Source of the DNA: an uncultured Prevotellaceae bacterium
GTDB lineage: Bacteria; Bacteroidota; Bacteroidia; Bacteroidales; Bacteroidaceae
Reading direction: 5' to 3'
DNA length: 54,084 nucleotides
Assembly: GCA_902800595.1 (NCBI GenBank)
Contig: CADCFA010000010.1
Coordinates: 1 to 54,084, forward strand
The position numbers were made by a program, and so were the translations under genes. The notes beneath the pieces were generated by a model that did no database searches, was not told where the DNA came from, and worked only from the letters and a program-made list of their open reading frames with translations. Below are positions 25,462 through 35,272 of the stretch, piece by piece. The stretch's first letter is position 1, and every line of letters begins with the position of its first letter.

Positions 25462-28164
25462 ATGGAATTAGCAAGTAAATACGACCCAAAAGAGGTCGAA
25501 GGAAAGTGGTATCAGTATTGGCTGGACCACAAACTATTCTCAAGTAAGCCCGACGGACGCGAGCCTTATACCATCGTGATTCCGCCGCCAAATGTGACTG
25601 GTGTGTTACATATGGGCCACATGCTGAACAATACCATTCAGGATATCCTGGTACGTCGTGCCCGTATGGAGGGGAAGAACGCACTCTGGGTGCCTGGTAC
25701 CGACCATGCTTCGATTGCTACTGAGGCAAAGGTTGTGAAGAAGCTCGCAGGCGAAGGCATCAAGAAGCGTGACCTGACACGTGAGCAGTTCTTGGAACAC
25801 GCCTGGGACTGGACGCACGAGCACGGTGGCATTATCCTGAAACAGTTGCGCCGCTTGGGTGCCAGTTGCGACTGGGACCGTACAGCCTTCACCATGGACG
25901 AAAAGCGCAGTGAGAGTGTGATCAAGGTGTTTGTCGATCTCTATAACAAAGGCCTCATCTATCGCGGACTCCGTATGGTGAACTGGGATCCAAAAGCACT
26001 CACAGCCCTTTCTACCGAAGAGGTTATCTATAAAGAGGAGCAGAGTCATCTGTTCCACCTGAAATACTATGTGGCTGATCTAGAAGTCCTAGATAATCTA
26101 GAAGCCCTCGAAGCCGAAGGCAATATCATCCACAAGGACGAAAAGGGTTATTACGCTGTAGTGGCTACCACCCGTCCTGAGACCATCATGGGTGATACCG
26201 CCATGTGTATCAACCCCAAGGATCCGAAGAACCAATGGCTGAAAGGCCGCAAAGTGATTGTGCCGCTGGTAGGTCGCGTGATTCCTATCATCGAAGACCG
26301 TTATGTGGAAATCGAGTTTGGTACAGGTTGTCTGAAGGTGACACCCGCTCACGATACCAACGACTATATGCTGGGTAAGACTCACAATCTGGAGACTATC
26401 GACATCTTCAATGCCGACGGTACTATCTCTGAACAGAGTCCGCTTTATGTGGGCATGGACCGTATGGACTGTCGTAAGCAGATTGCCAAAGATCTGCAAG
26501 AAGCAGGTCTGATGGAGAAGATTGAGGACTACGTCAACAAGGTGGGCTACTCTGAGCGTAACCCTGATACGGCTATTGAGCCACGTCTCTCGCTGCAGTG
26601 GTTCCTGAAGATGAAGCATTTTGCCGACATCGCCCTGCCTCCAGTGCTCAACGATGAACTGAAGTTCTATCCTGCCAAGTACAAGAATACCTATAAGAAC
26701 TGGTTGGAGAATATTCAGGACTGGTGTATCTCTCGTCAGTTGTGGTGGGGTCATCGCATTCCTGCCTATTATTATAATGAGAACGATGACTACGTGGTAG
26801 CCGAGACGCGCGAGGAAGCCCTGAAACTGGCTCAGCAGAAGGATCCGAAGATTACGGATGCCGACTTGCGCCAGGATGAGGATGCCCTCGACACATGGTT
26901 CTCTTCATGGCTCTGGCCTATCTCTCTCTTCGACGGTATCAACAATCCCGGCAACGAGGAGATCAAGTACTACTACCCCACTTCCGACTTGGTAACAGGT
27001 CCGGATATCATCTTCTTCTGGGTAGCCCGTATGATCATGGCTGGCTATGAGTATATTGGCGACATGCCTTTCAAGAACGTATATTTCACAGGTATCGTCC
27101 GCGATAAGCTGGGACGTAAGATGTCGAAGTCACTGGGCAACTCACCTGATCCTATCGAACTGATTGAGAAGTTCGGTGCCGACGGTGTTCGTATGGGTAT
27201 GATGCTCTCTGCACCTGCTGGTAACGATATCCTCTTCGACGAGGCACTTTGCGAACAGGGACGTAACTTCAACAATAAAATCTGGAACGCTTTCCGTCTG
27301 GTGAAGGGTTGGAAGGTTGCAGATATCGAGCAGTCTGAGGCAGGAGAGATTGCCACAGCCTGGTTCGAAGCCAAACTGAAGCAGACCAACGCTGAGGTAG
27401 ATGACCTCTTTAAGAAGTATCGTATCTCTGAGGCACTGATGGCTGTCTATAAACTCTTTTGGGATGAGTTCTCAAGCTGGTATCTGGAGATGGTGAAACC
27501 CGCTTATATCAATGGTGAGGCTCAACCCATTGATCAGCAGACCTACAACAAGACGCTTGAGTTCTTCGAGATCCTGTTGAAGATGCTGCATCCCTTCATG
27601 CCGTTTATCACAGAAGAATTATGGCAGCACCTCTATGACCGCAAGGATGGTGAGAGTATCATGCGTGACAGCTTGAAGCTCCCCGCTCCTTCTGAGGCTG
27701 ACGAAAAGCTCGCTGCTCAGATTGAGAGTGTGAAGCAGATTGTATCTGGTGTTCGTATGGTTCGCAGCTCCAAGAACATTGCCCCCAAGGAACAGCTTGA
27801 CCTGCAAGCTGTTGGCAGCAACAATTACGAGGCTTTCAACACTGTCATCTCCAAGATGGCCAACCTCAGTGCCATTAACGTGGTGGCAGAGAAGGATGCG
27901 ACAGCATCAGCCTTCATGGTAGGTACTGATGAGTTTGCCGTACCTCTGGGCAATATGATTGATGTCGAGGCTGAGATTGCCAAGATGGAGGCACAGCTTC
28001 AACACCTCGAAGGTTTCCTGGCAGGTGTAAAGAAGAAGCTCTCTAACGAGCGTTTCGTAGCCAATGCACCTGAGGCTGTCGTAGCCCTTGAGCGTAAGAA
28101 ACAGAGCGATTCAGAAGAGAAGATTGCAGCACTCAAAGAAAGCATCGCAGCTCTGAAAGGATAA
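25462..28164 (+). CDS. valS: Valyl-tRNA synthetase
   Basis: A class I aminoacyl-tRNA synthetase of 900 residues. The start [20 protein letters not shown] at 25462 is the usual N-terminus; an upstream in-frame extension crosses the promoter. Motifs: [14 protein letters not shown] (HIGH variant), [13 protein letters not shown] in the CP1 editing domain, [27 protein letters not shown] and KMSKSLGN (KMSKS). An anticodon-binding domain and a C-terminal coiled coil ([20 protein letters not shown] onward) complete it. All conserved blocks are present, unlike ppdK and rpsP. The insert near residue 210 is encoded by a 9-base CTAG repeat. A strong bidirectional terminator follows. Confidence 0.97.
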   Translation: MELASKYDPKEVEGKWYQYWLDHKLFSSKPDGREPYTIVIPPPNVTGVLHMGHMLNNTIQDILVRRARMEGKNALWVPGTDHASIATEAKVVKKLAGEGIKKRDLTREQFLEHAWDWTHEHGGIILKQLRRLGASCDWDRTAFTMDEKRSESVIKVFVDLYNKGLIYRGLRMVNWDPKALTALSTEEVIYKEEQSHLFHLKYYVADLEVLDNLEALEAEGNIIHKDEKGYYAVVATTRPETIMGDTAMCINPKDPKNQWLKGRKVIVPLVGRVIPIIEDRYVEIEFGTGCLKVTPAHDTNDYMLGKTHNLETIDIFNADGTISEQSPLYVGMDRMDCRKQIAKDLQEAGLMEKIEDYVNKVGYSERNPDTAIEPRLSLQWFLKMKHFADIALPPVLNDELKFYPAKYKNTYKNWLENIQDWCISRQLWWGHRIPAYYYNENDDYVVAETREEALKLAQQKDPKITDADLRQDEDALDTWFSSWLWPISLFDGINNPGNEEIKYYYPTSDLVTGPDIIFFWVARMIMAGYEYIGDMPFKNVYFTGIVRDKLGRKMSKSLGNSPDPIELIEKFGADGVRMGMMLSAPAGNDILFDEALCEQGRNFNNKIWNAFRLVKGWKVADIEQSEAGEIATAWFEAKLKQTNAEVDDLFKKYRISEALMAVYKLFWDEFSSWYLEMVKPAYINGEAQPIDQQTYNKTLEFFEILLKMLHPFMPFITEELWQHLYDRKDGESIMRDSLKLPAPSEADEKLAAQIESVKQIVSGVRMVRSSKNIAPKEQLDLQAVGSNNYEAFNTVISKMANLSAINVVAEKDATASAFMVGTDEFAVPLGNMIDVEAEIAKMEAQLQHLEGFLAGVKKKLSNERFVANAPEAVVALERKKQSDSEEKIAALKESIAALKG
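26080..26101. repeat. Three CTAG sites at 9-base spacing inside valS
   Basis: CTAG at 26080, 26089 and 26098 with the frame kept, encoding a [12 protein letters not shown] segment in the editing-domain region. It has the same 9-base CTAG period as the array in mazG 1.1 kb away. Confidence 0.85.
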
Positions 28165-28180
28165 CTTCGGGTAGTATCAT

Positions 28181-28220
28181 CAATAATAAAGCCTCGCAAA
28201 TTAGCGAGGCTTTATTATTG
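28181..28220. terminator. Bidirectional terminator between valS and the DUF4293 gene
   Basis: A perfect 17-bp inverted repeat (28181-28197 and 28204-28220) with a six-base loop and the GC-rich core AAGCCTCGC/GCGAGGCTT. Its flanks are A/T-rich on both sides, so it serves both convergent genes. Confidence 0.9.
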
Positions 28221-28224
28221 TTAT

Positions 28225-28686
28225 CTATCGGATTCGATCCATCGAACGGACTAGCTTCTCATCAGCATTGATAGCGCGACGCGCCATTAAATAGAATATG
28301 AACGCGATGGCAGGGAACACAGCGGGCCATGTGGGGCGGAAATCAACAGTGCCCCAAGACTTATCGGCTACCGTCTGGCTGACGACAAAGTAACACACAT
28401 ACCATCCTACAACGAGCAAGGCATTGAACAGGCAGAAGAGAGCCTGCAGCTTGCGGTTGCGGTAGAGGAAGATGGTGTAGGTGGCAATCACCGTCGTTGG
28501 CAGCAACACTGCAAACAACGGCCATGTGTCAAAATGATGCTTGCCAAGCGGATCGGTAAACCACAGGTTATACACCCGTGCCACCTCAAGACCAGCAGCC
28601 TTAAAGGAACCGATCTGCATACAAAGACAAATGACGGTCATCACGATGGCCGCCAATAGGAAAAGTGTCTGTTTACGCTGAATCAT
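28225..28686 (-). CDS. DUF4293 membrane protein
   Basis: 153 residues with four predicted transmembrane helices (LFLLAAIVMTVICLCMQIG; WPLFAVLLPTTVIATYTIFL; LFCLFNALLVVGWYVCYFVV; FPAIAFIFYLMARRAI). The N-terminal MIQRKQTLFLL is the usual opening of DUF4293 proteins, which in Bacteroidetes follow the rpoZ-like gene. It is last in the bamD-rpoZ-DUF4293 operon, 14 bases after rpoZ. Function unknown. Confidence 0.85.
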   Translation of the reverse strand: MIQRKQTLFLLAAIVMTVICLCMQIGSFKAAGLEVARVYNLWFTDPLGKHHFDTWPLFAVLLPTTVIATYTIFLYRNRKLQALFCLFNALLVVGWYVCYFVVSQTVADKSWGTVDFRPTWPAVFPAIAFIFYLMARRAINADEKLVRSMDRIR

Positions 28687-28700
28687 GACACCTAAAATTA

Positions 28701-29039
28701 TTAATTCTCTTCAGAAGAGATGTCACGGCTGGGATCACGCCAATAAACCTTATCCTCAATAAACTCCTGAGTGGCGAGGAGCGTGGGCTTCGGCAGCTTC
28801 TCATAATAACGTGAGATCTCTATCTGCTCGCGGTTCTCAAACACTTCTTCAAGACTATCATTGTAAGAGGCGAACTCTGCCAACTTCTTGCTCAGGTCTT
28901 CCTTGATCTGAACACTGATCTGATTAGCGCGCTTTGCGATAATTGCAACACTTTCGTAAATGTTGCCCGTATCATCGCAAAGATCCATAATGTTACGGGT
29001 TACGGTATTAACCGGTGCTTTTGATTTCTTGTAATCCAT
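28701..29039 (-). CDS. rpoZ: RpoZ-like DNA-directed RNA polymerase omega subunit
   Basis: 112 residues. The N-terminal half (NTVTRNIMDLCDDTGNIYESVAIIAKRANQI in two parts) contains the omega core: a helix followed by N-x-Y-E-x-V-x-x-x-A-x-R-A-x-Q. This form is characteristic of the Bacteroidetes omega subunit, which promotes RNA polymerase assembly. The C-terminal half is acidic and lineage specific. It lies between bamD (24-base gap) and the DUF4293 gene, the normal Bacteroidales order. Confidence 0.85.
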   Translation of the reverse strand: MDYKKSKAPVNTVTRNIMDLCDDTGNIYESVAIIAKRANQISVQIKEDLSKKLAEFASYNDSLEEVFENREQIEISRYYEKLPKPTLLATQEFIEDKVYWRDPSRDISSEEN

Positions 29040-29063
29040 ACTTTTATTTTGAACTTTTATATT

Positions 29064-29891
29064 TTAATCCTTCACAACCTTCTTGCATTTGGCAATATAC
29101 TTCTCTGCAAGACTCACATTCTTTGACTCAGGGAACTCGTTGATGAAGCCATAGCATTCATCCTCAGCATCACGATAACGCTCTACACGCTTCTGATGAG
29201 TACTGTTCTCTGCCAACTGGAACTTACTCTTCATGATAAGCAGCATAAACTCCTCTCGCAGACTGCAATAGGGATAAGTCTTCAGAGCATTCTGAGATGT
29301 GATGATACAAGCTGTATAGTTACTCTCTTCATTGGAATTGATATTACCGAAATAGCCACCCAGATTGTAATAGAGCTCTGCTGCCAGATACTCTTTACGA
29401 ATCAGTTTATCGTAAAGTTCATAAAGTCGGTCTTGAGCACGAGAACGATATTTAGAATCAGGGTATAGGTCCATAAACTGCTGATATGCCGTGATGGAAC
29501 CATTTGTAGGCGACTGGTCTAGACGTGGTTCTGGAGAGCTTTCATAAAGTGCTTCACCTACATAGAAGGCAGCTTGCTCTGCGAAGATACCACGCGGATA
29601 ACTGGATCCGTATTTCTTGAATGTCTCTGAAGCAGCCTGATAATCTTGGTTGTTGTACTGCGCCATAGCCAACATATACAAACACTCTTGCGCCTCATCG
29701 GAACCCTTCTTGATGGTTACCAGTTCCTCAAGCAAAGATACTGCCTGCTGGAATTTACCATTAGCGAAACACTCCTTGGCTTGTTCGTATTTGGCTTCAT
29801 TGTCGCCATACTTATAAACGGCATTGTACTCCGACTTACAACTGGTCAGCAGGAGCGCCATACATGCGAGGATAATGATACTTTTCTTCAT
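29064..29891 (-). CDS. bamD: Outer-membrane protein assembly factor BamD
   Basis: An outer-membrane lipoprotein of 275 residues, part of the Bam complex that inserts beta-barrels such as the two porins in this window. The start MKKSIIILACMALLLTSC gives a lipobox LLTSC with the acylated Cys at about 18. Five TPR-like helical pairs follow (AKECFANGKFQQAVSLLEEL; MAQYNNQDYQAASETFKKY; YQQFMDLYPDSKYRSRAQ). The preferred start leaves only about 3-9 bases after the -7 element region, so the mRNA leader is nearly absent. First gene of the operon with rpoZ and DUF4293. Confidence 0.9.
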   Translation of the reverse strand: MKKSIIILACMALLLTSCKSEYNAVYKYGDNEAKYEQAKECFANGKFQQAVSLLEELVTIKKGSDEAQECLYMLAMAQYNNQDYQAASETFKKYGSSYPRGIFAEQAAFYVGEALYESSPEPRLDQSPTNGSITAYQQFMDLYPDSKYRSRAQDRLYELYDKLIRKEYLAAELYYNLGGYFGNINSNEESNYTACIITSQNALKTYPYCSLREEFMLLIMKSKFQLAENSTHQKRVERYRDAEDECYGFINEFPESKNVSLAEKYIAKCKKVVKD

Positions 29892-29900
29892 ATCGGGGTG

Positions 29901-29908
29901 CAAAGTTA
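29901..29908 (-). promoter_or_regulatory. -7 element of the bamD operon
   Basis: TAACTTTG on the minus strand, ending only nine bases before the bamD ATG. The expected transcription start would be almost at the start codon. Confidence 0.65.
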
Positions 29909-29992
29909 CATAATTTTTGGTACGTACAACGCGTAAGACGCACTTTTTTTCAAAAAATTAATAATAAAAGGCATAATCTGCAGCAATTTTAC

Positions 29993-30000
29993 TATCTTTG
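29993..30000 (+). promoter_or_regulatory. -7 element of uvrB
   Basis: TATCTTTG, nine bases before the uvrB ATG at 30010: again a very short leader. Confidence 0.65.
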
Positions 30001-30009
30001 CAACTTGTT

Positions 30010-32040
30010 ATGGGAAATTTCATACTTACATCAGACTACAAGCCAACAGGCGACCAGCCAGAAGCCATCAGAGAACTGACAGATGGTATCGAGCGTGGCG
30101 ATAAGGCACAAGTATTGCTGGGCGTAACAGGTTCAGGCAAGACTTTCACGATGGCGAATGTCATCGCCAACTGCAATCGCCCTACCCTTATTCTGAGCCA
30201 CAATAAGACACTGGCTCATCAATTGTATATGGAGATGAAAGAATTTTTCCCCCAGAATGCCGTTGAGTATTATGTCAGTTATTACGACTACTACCAGCCA
30301 GAGGCATATCTGCCCACCACAGACACTTATATTGAGAAGGACCTTTCGATTAATGACGAAATAGACCGTCTGAGACTTTCTGCCGTATCTAATTTATTAT
30401 CAGGAAGAAAAGACGTTGTTGTTGTAGCGTCAGTTTCATGTATCTACGGCATGGGTAGTCCTGTAGCTCTACAGGAGAATGTTATCGAATTACACGTAGG
30501 TCAGAAGTTGGATCGCAACGCTTTGTTAAGGAAATTAGTTCAGTCTCTCTATGTCAGAAACGACCTTGACCTTCAGCGCGGCAACTTCAGAGTGAAGGGC
30601 GACACGGTGGACATTGCAATGGCTTATAGTGAGGTGGTGCTTCGTGTTACTTTCTGGGATGATGAGATAGATGCACTTGAAGAAGTAGATGCTGTCACCT
30701 TCGATCGCCTGGCACGTTTTGAAGAATACAAGCTCTATCCAGCCAACCTCTTCATGACTTCACAGGAACAGACCAATATTGCAATCCACCAGATACAGGA
30801 CGACCTTATGCAGCAGATAGCATTCTTCCAGGAAGCAGGCGACCCTATAAAGGCACAACGCATCAAGGAGCGTATAGAATATGATATGGAGATGATAAAG
30901 GAACTGGGGCACTGTTCGGGCATCGAAAACTACAGCCGCTATTTTGACGGACGAAAAGCTGGAGAACGCCCCTATTGTCTGCTCGATTTCTTTCCTGACG
31001 ACTTTATTCTTTTTATCGATGAGAGTCATGTGTCTGTACCCCAGCTGAGTGCTATGTACGGAGGTGACCGCAGTCGCAAGCGCAACCTCGTGGAATACGG
31101 TTTCCGATTACCTGCAGCCTTCGACAATCGTCCGCTCAGATTTGAGGAGTTCCAGGAGATGGTAAATCAGGTAATCTACGTAAGTGCCACACCTGCCGAT
31201 TACGAACTGGAAGAGGCTGAGGGTGTGGTTGTAGAACAGGTGATTCGTCCTACAGGATTATTGGATCCTGAAATTGAAGTACGCCCCAGCCAGAACCAGA
31301 TTGACGACTTGATGGATGAGATCCTGACACGTAGTCATCGAAACGAGCGTGTGCTGGTAACAACCCTGACGAAACGTATGGCAGAAGAGCTAACAGCCTA
31401 TCTTTTAGATCACGGCGTAAGAACCAACTATATCCACAGCGAAGTGAAGACCTTGGAACGCGTAAAGATCCTCAACGATCTGCGACAAGGAACCTATGAT
31501 GTGCTGGTGGGTGTGAACCTTCTGCGTGAAGGCCTCGATTTACCAGAAGTATCATTAGTAGCCATCCTCGATGCTGACAAGGAAGGTTTCTTGCGTAACC
31601 ATCGCAGCCTGACGCAAACGGCAGGACGTGCTGCAAGAAACGTGAACGGCAAGGTGATTATGTATGCAGATAGTATTACAGCCTCTATGCAACTGACTAT
31701 CGACGAGACCCGAAGGCGCAGAGAGAAGCAGATACATTATAATGAGACACATGGCATCACTCCAAAGCAGATTGTCAAGAACATCAGCGCCGGTGCCCTC
31801 CAAAAGGAAGAGCGTGCAGATGTGAGAGAACTGCGACGCGTCATGCAGATTCCGGCAACTCAAACAGATATGGCAGCAGATCCGATCGTGGAGCGTATGA
31901 CCAGGCCTCAACTTGAGAAGAGCATTGCGGAAACCACCCGTCTGATGAAGGAAGCAGCAAAGAATCTCGACTTCCTGCAGGCTGCCCAATATCGTGATGA
32001 AATCGTCAGGCTACAGAAAGAACTGGAACTGAAAACGTGA
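30010..32040 (+). CDS. uvrB: Excinuclease ABC subunit B
   Basis: A nucleotide-excision repair helicase-like damage-verification protein of 676 residues. Start MGNFILTSDYKPTGDQPEAI at 30010. Walker A is GVTGSGKT, the beta-hairpin that clamps DNA is YYVSYYDYYQPEAYLP, Walker B is FIDESHVS, and later helicase motifs include VNLLREGLDLPEVSLVAILD and QTAGRAARN. The C-terminal UVR motif (LEKSIAETTRLMKEAAKNLDF) binds UvrC. Length and blocks are complete. Own promoter and terminator. Confidence 0.97.
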   Translation: MGNFILTSDYKPTGDQPEAIRELTDGIERGDKAQVLLGVTGSGKTFTMANVIANCNRPTLILSHNKTLAHQLYMEMKEFFPQNAVEYYVSYYDYYQPEAYLPTTDTYIEKDLSINDEIDRLRLSAVSNLLSGRKDVVVVASVSCIYGMGSPVALQENVIELHVGQKLDRNALLRKLVQSLYVRNDLDLQRGNFRVKGDTVDIAMAYSEVVLRVTFWDDEIDALEEVDAVTFDRLARFEEYKLYPANLFMTSQEQTNIAIHQIQDDLMQQIAFFQEAGDPIKAQRIKERIEYDMEMIKELGHCSGIENYSRYFDGRKAGERPYCLLDFFPDDFILFIDESHVSVPQLSAMYGGDRSRKRNLVEYGFRLPAAFDNRPLRFEEFQEMVNQVIYVSATPADYELEEAEGVVVEQVIRPTGLLDPEIEVRPSQNQIDDLMDEILTRSHRNERVLVTTLTKRMAEELTAYLLDHGVRTNYIHSEVKTLERVKILNDLRQGTYDVLVGVNLLREGLDLPEVSLVAILDADKEGFLRNHRSLTQTAGRAARNVNGKVIMYADSITASMQLTIDETRRRREKQIHYNETHGITPKQIVKNISAGALQKEERADVRELRRVMQIPATQTDMAADPIVERMTRPQLEKSIAETTRLMKEAAKNLDFLQAAQYRDEIVRLQKELELKT

Positions 32041-32088
32041 AAAATAACAAAATACGTGTTAATTCCACGTGTTCTGTGCTATTTTTTT
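32041..32088 (+). terminator. Intrinsic terminator of uvrB
   Basis: ACGTG-ttaattc-CACGT with outer pairing AAAATA...TATTTT and seven T after the stem. It begins at the uvrB stop. Confidence 0.75.
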
Positions 32089-32100
32089 AATTATTCTTCG

Positions 32101-32108
32101 TAATTTTG
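32101..32108 (+). promoter_or_regulatory. -7 element of the DUF4468-porin operon
   Basis: TAATTTTG, 24 bases before the ATG at 32133. A second TAATTTTG at 32120-32127 is too close to the ATG to be preferred. Confidence 0.6.
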
Positions 32109-32132
32109 CCCAAAATTAATAATTTTGTTGAT

Positions 32133-32753
32133 ATGAAAAGAATACTAATAGCGATTTTGGCATTGATGCCTCTAATGGCAATAGCCCAGGACAACACTTG
32201 GGAAAGAATAGAACAAGAACCTGTGGAACCAACCAACCCAGATGCTAAGTATCTGGCAAAAGATGCTGTGCCTGTCGTTGACGGAAAAGTTTGTTGGACA
32301 ACAACCATCTCTGCCCCAGGCAAGTCTGCTCAACAAATCTTCACGATCTTGCATAAGCAACTGGATAAGATGATTAAAGAACCTAATCAGTTGGAAGGCA
32401 GTGCCATTGTGGTGGATGATTCTGTGAAGTACGAACTGGGAACTGTTTTCCATGAGTGGCTGGTTTTCAGGAGCGCTGCCCTCGCACTTGATCGCACAAA
32501 ATTCAACTTTGTGGTTGAGGTGAAGTGTTTCGACGAAAAGGCCGAGGTTGCAATTAACCGTATTTCTTACGATTATGAGATTGGTCGCGAAAAAGTACAC
32601 TATAGTGCTGAGGAATGGATTACGGATAAGAATGCCGTGAACAAGAAGCATACCAAGCTCTACCCCATTTCCAGCAAGTTCCGCAGAAAGACCATCGACC
32701 GTAAGGATTTTATATTCAAGAAGTTTAACGATTTACTCAACGAGAAGAAATGA
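32133..32753 (+). CDS. Secreted DUF4468-like protein
   Basis: 206 residues from MKRILIAILALMPLMAIAQ, a signal peptide. The mature protein has NPDAKYLAKDAVPVVDGKVCW, then TTTISAPGKSAQQIFTILHKQL, EGSAIVVDDSVKYELGTVFHEWLVF and a C-terminal KFRRKTIDRKDFIFKKF. I recognise this as the DUF4468 pattern of Bacteroidetes (a TBP-like fold). Function unknown, expected in the periplasm. It overlaps the next small gene by four bases (ATGA) and is co-transcribed with it and the large porin. Confidence 0.75.
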   Translation: MKRILIAILALMPLMAIAQDNTWERIEQEPVEPTNPDAKYLAKDAVPVVDGKVCWTTTISAPGKSAQQIFTILHKQLDKMIKEPNQLEGSAIVVDDSVKYELGTVFHEWLVFRSAALALDRTKFNFVVEVKCFDEKAEVAINRISYDYEIGREKVHYSAEEWITDKNAVNKKHTKLYPISSKFRRKTIDRKDFIFKKFNDLLNEKK

Positions 32754-32923
32754 GCAAGGATCAAATCCGCAACATACTGAATATCATTTTCATGATTGGT
32801 GCAGTTGTTGGCGTGATATTATACCTCTCAAAGAATGAAGAGCGACATTATCTCGGTCTGTATATCATCTTGATTTCCATGTGCTTCAAGATTGCAGAGT
32901 CATCAATGAGAATGATTAAATGA
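32750..32923 (+). CDS. 57-residue two-helix membrane protein
   Basis: A small gene starting at ATG 32750, which overlaps the stop of the preceding gene (ATGA), and ending TGA at 32921-32923, which overlaps the ATG of the porin. The protein (MSKDQIRNILNIIFMIGAVV...) has two hydrophobic helices (ILNIIFMIGAVVGVILYL and LGLYIILISMCFKIA), joined by a polar KNEERHY loop. Tight coupling on both sides is the best evidence that it is real. No family is recognised. Confidence 0.8.
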   Translation: MSKDQIRNILNIIFMIGAVVGVILYLSKNEERHYLGLYIILISMCFKIAESSMRMIK

Positions 32924-35268
32924 AAACAAAACTTACATCACTTCTTTTGGTTCTGCTGTCGCTGACAGGCGCCAGAGCTCAAGATGTCTATAATCAGATA
33001 GATGCATCAGGCAACATCACCCAGCGACGGGACAACCAGAATTTCAACAAGCACAATAACGATACAACTCGTAACAAAGAGGTTCCCAAGGGACTTTATA
33101 CCTGGACTATAGACCGCAAGTTTGGTGATATGATCCCTGTTCAGCCTGACACCGTGCATCACCTCTTTCAGAACACCACGTTCAATACTGGTATGCTTGG
33201 CGAGTTCAACTCTACGGGTAGTAACTATACTTCACGTCTGAGTCGTATCTTCATCAATCGTGCAGAGACAGACAATTTCATCTTCACACAGCCCTATAGC
33301 TATGTGGAGAAACGACCGGAATTATTCCATTTCATGAACACGCTGTCGCCATACACATGTTTAAATTATGACAACTGCGGTGACAAGACCAATGGTGAGG
33401 ACCATATCAGTGCCAAGTTCGGCGTGAATGCTGGCAAGCGCCTGAACGTAGGTTTCGATCTCGACTATGCCTATGCTCGCGGTTATTTCAGCAACCAGAG
33501 CAACTCTCACTTCAACGGCTCAATTTTCTCCTCATATACGGGTGACCAGTATAACATGCATTTCTTCTTCAACACAGGCCACCATAAAATAACGGAGAAC
33601 GGTGGTATTGACGATGATAATCATATCACCCACCCAGAATCGTTTCAAGACAATCTGGCAGAAAACGAGATTCCGACCATCCTCGAAAAGAACTGGAACC
33701 GAAATGATCATCAAAACCTCTTCCTGACTCACCGATATAACATTGGTTTCTATCGTAAGGTAAAGATGACCGAGGCAGAGTTGAAGGCTCGTGCCTTTGC
33801 GGAAGCATCCAAGAAAGACAAGGAGCGAAGGGAAGCAGAAAAGAAAAAAGGTAATAAGGAAGAAGAACAGTCATCAAAAAAGAAAGGCAAAGAGCAGAAA
33901 CAGTTCACTGGTCGTCCAGAAGGTGCCCGAATTATGGGTGCAGAGCCCAAACGTGACTCATTAATGACAGATTCTATCAGCAGACGCATTAAGATTGAAG
34001 ACCAAGCCAAACTCGACAGTCTGAATCGTGCCCAAGCTATCCAGGACTCTATTGACGCCACGATGAAGCGTGAATACGTGCCTGTAACAAGCATTATCCA
34101 CACCTTAGAATGGAACAACTATAACCACCGCTATCAGGCCTACAATACACCAGACAATTATTATCTGAAAAGGTATTATCAGAAAGGACTCGAGTATGGC
34201 AATGACTCCATCTACGATCAGGTGAAGCACATGCAGGTAAAGAACACCCTCGGACTCAGTCTACTGGAAGGTTTCAACAAATACATGAAGGCTGGTCTGA
34301 AAGGCTTCATCACCTTTGATTACAATAACTACCAGATGCCGGATTCCACTGCTGAAGGTGTACTTTATAGAAATAAATGGACGGAGAGCAATGTGAGTTT
34401 CGGTGGTCAGATCAGTAAGACACAGGGCAAGACTCTCCATTTCAATCTCCGTGCTGAGACTTGGGTTGGAGGTGCTTTGTCTGGCCAGCTGAAGCTCGAT
34501 TTCAACACTGATGTCAACTTCAAGCTCTTCGGCGATACCGTTCAGTTGGCTGCTAATGCTTATTTCCATCGTATCGAGCCAGTATTCCTGCAGAGACATT
34601 ATCATGCCAAGCACATCTGGTGGGACGATGATGACAAATCAAAGGAGACACGTACCCACATCGAAGGGCGTTTCAGCTATAAGAAGACCAACACCATGTT
34701 GCGTATTGCCATCGATGAGATACAGAACTATACCTACTACGGCATGAGCTATGACGCCACCACCAAGAACCGTACGAACATGACAGCAGGTGTCTATCAG
34801 GAGTCAGGCAATATCAATGTTTTCACAGCTCAACTGCATCAGAACTTCCGTGTTGGAATTCTGAATTGGGAGAATGTAATCACCTATCAGAATAGTAGCA
34901 ACAAGGATGTACTGCCATTACCAGCTCTGAACATTTTCACCAATCTCTATCTGAAGTTTCGCATTGCCAAGGTGCTGAATGTGGAATTAGGAGCCGATGC
35001 CATCTATTTCACTAAATACTACGCCCCCGACTACTGTCCGGCTATCAACCAGTTTGCTATCCAGAAGAATGAGGCCAGTCGTGTGGAACTGGGTGGCTAT
35101 CCTTTCATTGATGTCTATGCAAACTTGAAGCTGAAGAAAGTGAGATTCTTTGTGATGATGAGTCACGTGAACAGTGGCTCAGGCAATCGCATGAGCTTCC
35201 TCGCACCCCACTACCCCACCAATAGTAATGTGCTACACCTCGGTGTCTCGTGGCCTTTCTTCAACTAA
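32920..35268 (+). CDS. Large putative porin (Porin_10-like)
   Basis: 782 residues. A signal peptide (LTSLLLVLLSLTGARA) precedes a disordered N-terminus. A long series of amphipathic beta strands runs from about residue 60 (DTVHHLFQNTTFNTGMLGEFN) to a C-terminal aromatic end (LGVSWPFFN). This layout fits the Bacteroidetes putative porin family (Porin_10, PF14121). Residues ~283-370 form a strongly charged Lys/Glu-rich insertion followed by a helical RAQAIQDSIDATMKRE segment. That is unusual within a barrel and probably an extramembrane loop or periplasmic extension. It is third in the operon and requires Bam for insertion. Substrate unknown. Confidence 0.75.
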   Translation: MKTKLTSLLLVLLSLTGARAQDVYNQIDASGNITQRRDNQNFNKHNNDTTRNKEVPKGLYTWTIDRKFGDMIPVQPDTVHHLFQNTTFNTGMLGEFNSTGSNYTSRLSRIFINRAETDNFIFTQPYSYVEKRPELFHFMNTLSPYTCLNYDNCGDKTNGEDHISAKFGVNAGKRLNVGFDLDYAYARGYFSNQSNSHFNGSIFSSYTGDQYNMHFFFNTGHHKITENGGIDDDNHITHPESFQDNLAENEIPTILEKNWNRNDHQNLFLTHRYNIGFYRKVKMTEAELKARAFAEASKKDKERREAEKKKGNKEEEQSSKKKGKEQKQFTGRPEGARIMGAEPKRDSLMTDSISRRIKIEDQAKLDSLNRAQAIQDSIDATMKREYVPVTSIIHTLEWNNYNHRYQAYNTPDNYYLKRYYQKGLEYGNDSIYDQVKHMQVKNTLGLSLLEGFNKYMKAGLKGFITFDYNNYQMPDSTAEGVLYRNKWTESNVSFGGQISKTQGKTLHFNLRAETWVGGALSGQLKLDFNTDVNFKLFGDTVQLAANAYFHRIEPVFLQRHYHAKHIWWDDDDKSKETRTHIEGRFSYKKTNTMLRIAIDEIQNYTYYGMSYDATTKNRTNMTAGVYQESGNINVFTAQLHQNFRVGILNWENVITYQNSSNKDVLPLPALNIFTNLYLKFRIAKVLNVELGADAIYFTKYYAPDYCPAINQFAIQKNEASRVELGGYPFIDVYANLKLKKVRFFVMMSHVNSGSGNRMSFLAPHYPTNSNVLHLGVSWPFFN

Positions 35269-35272
35269 GCGA

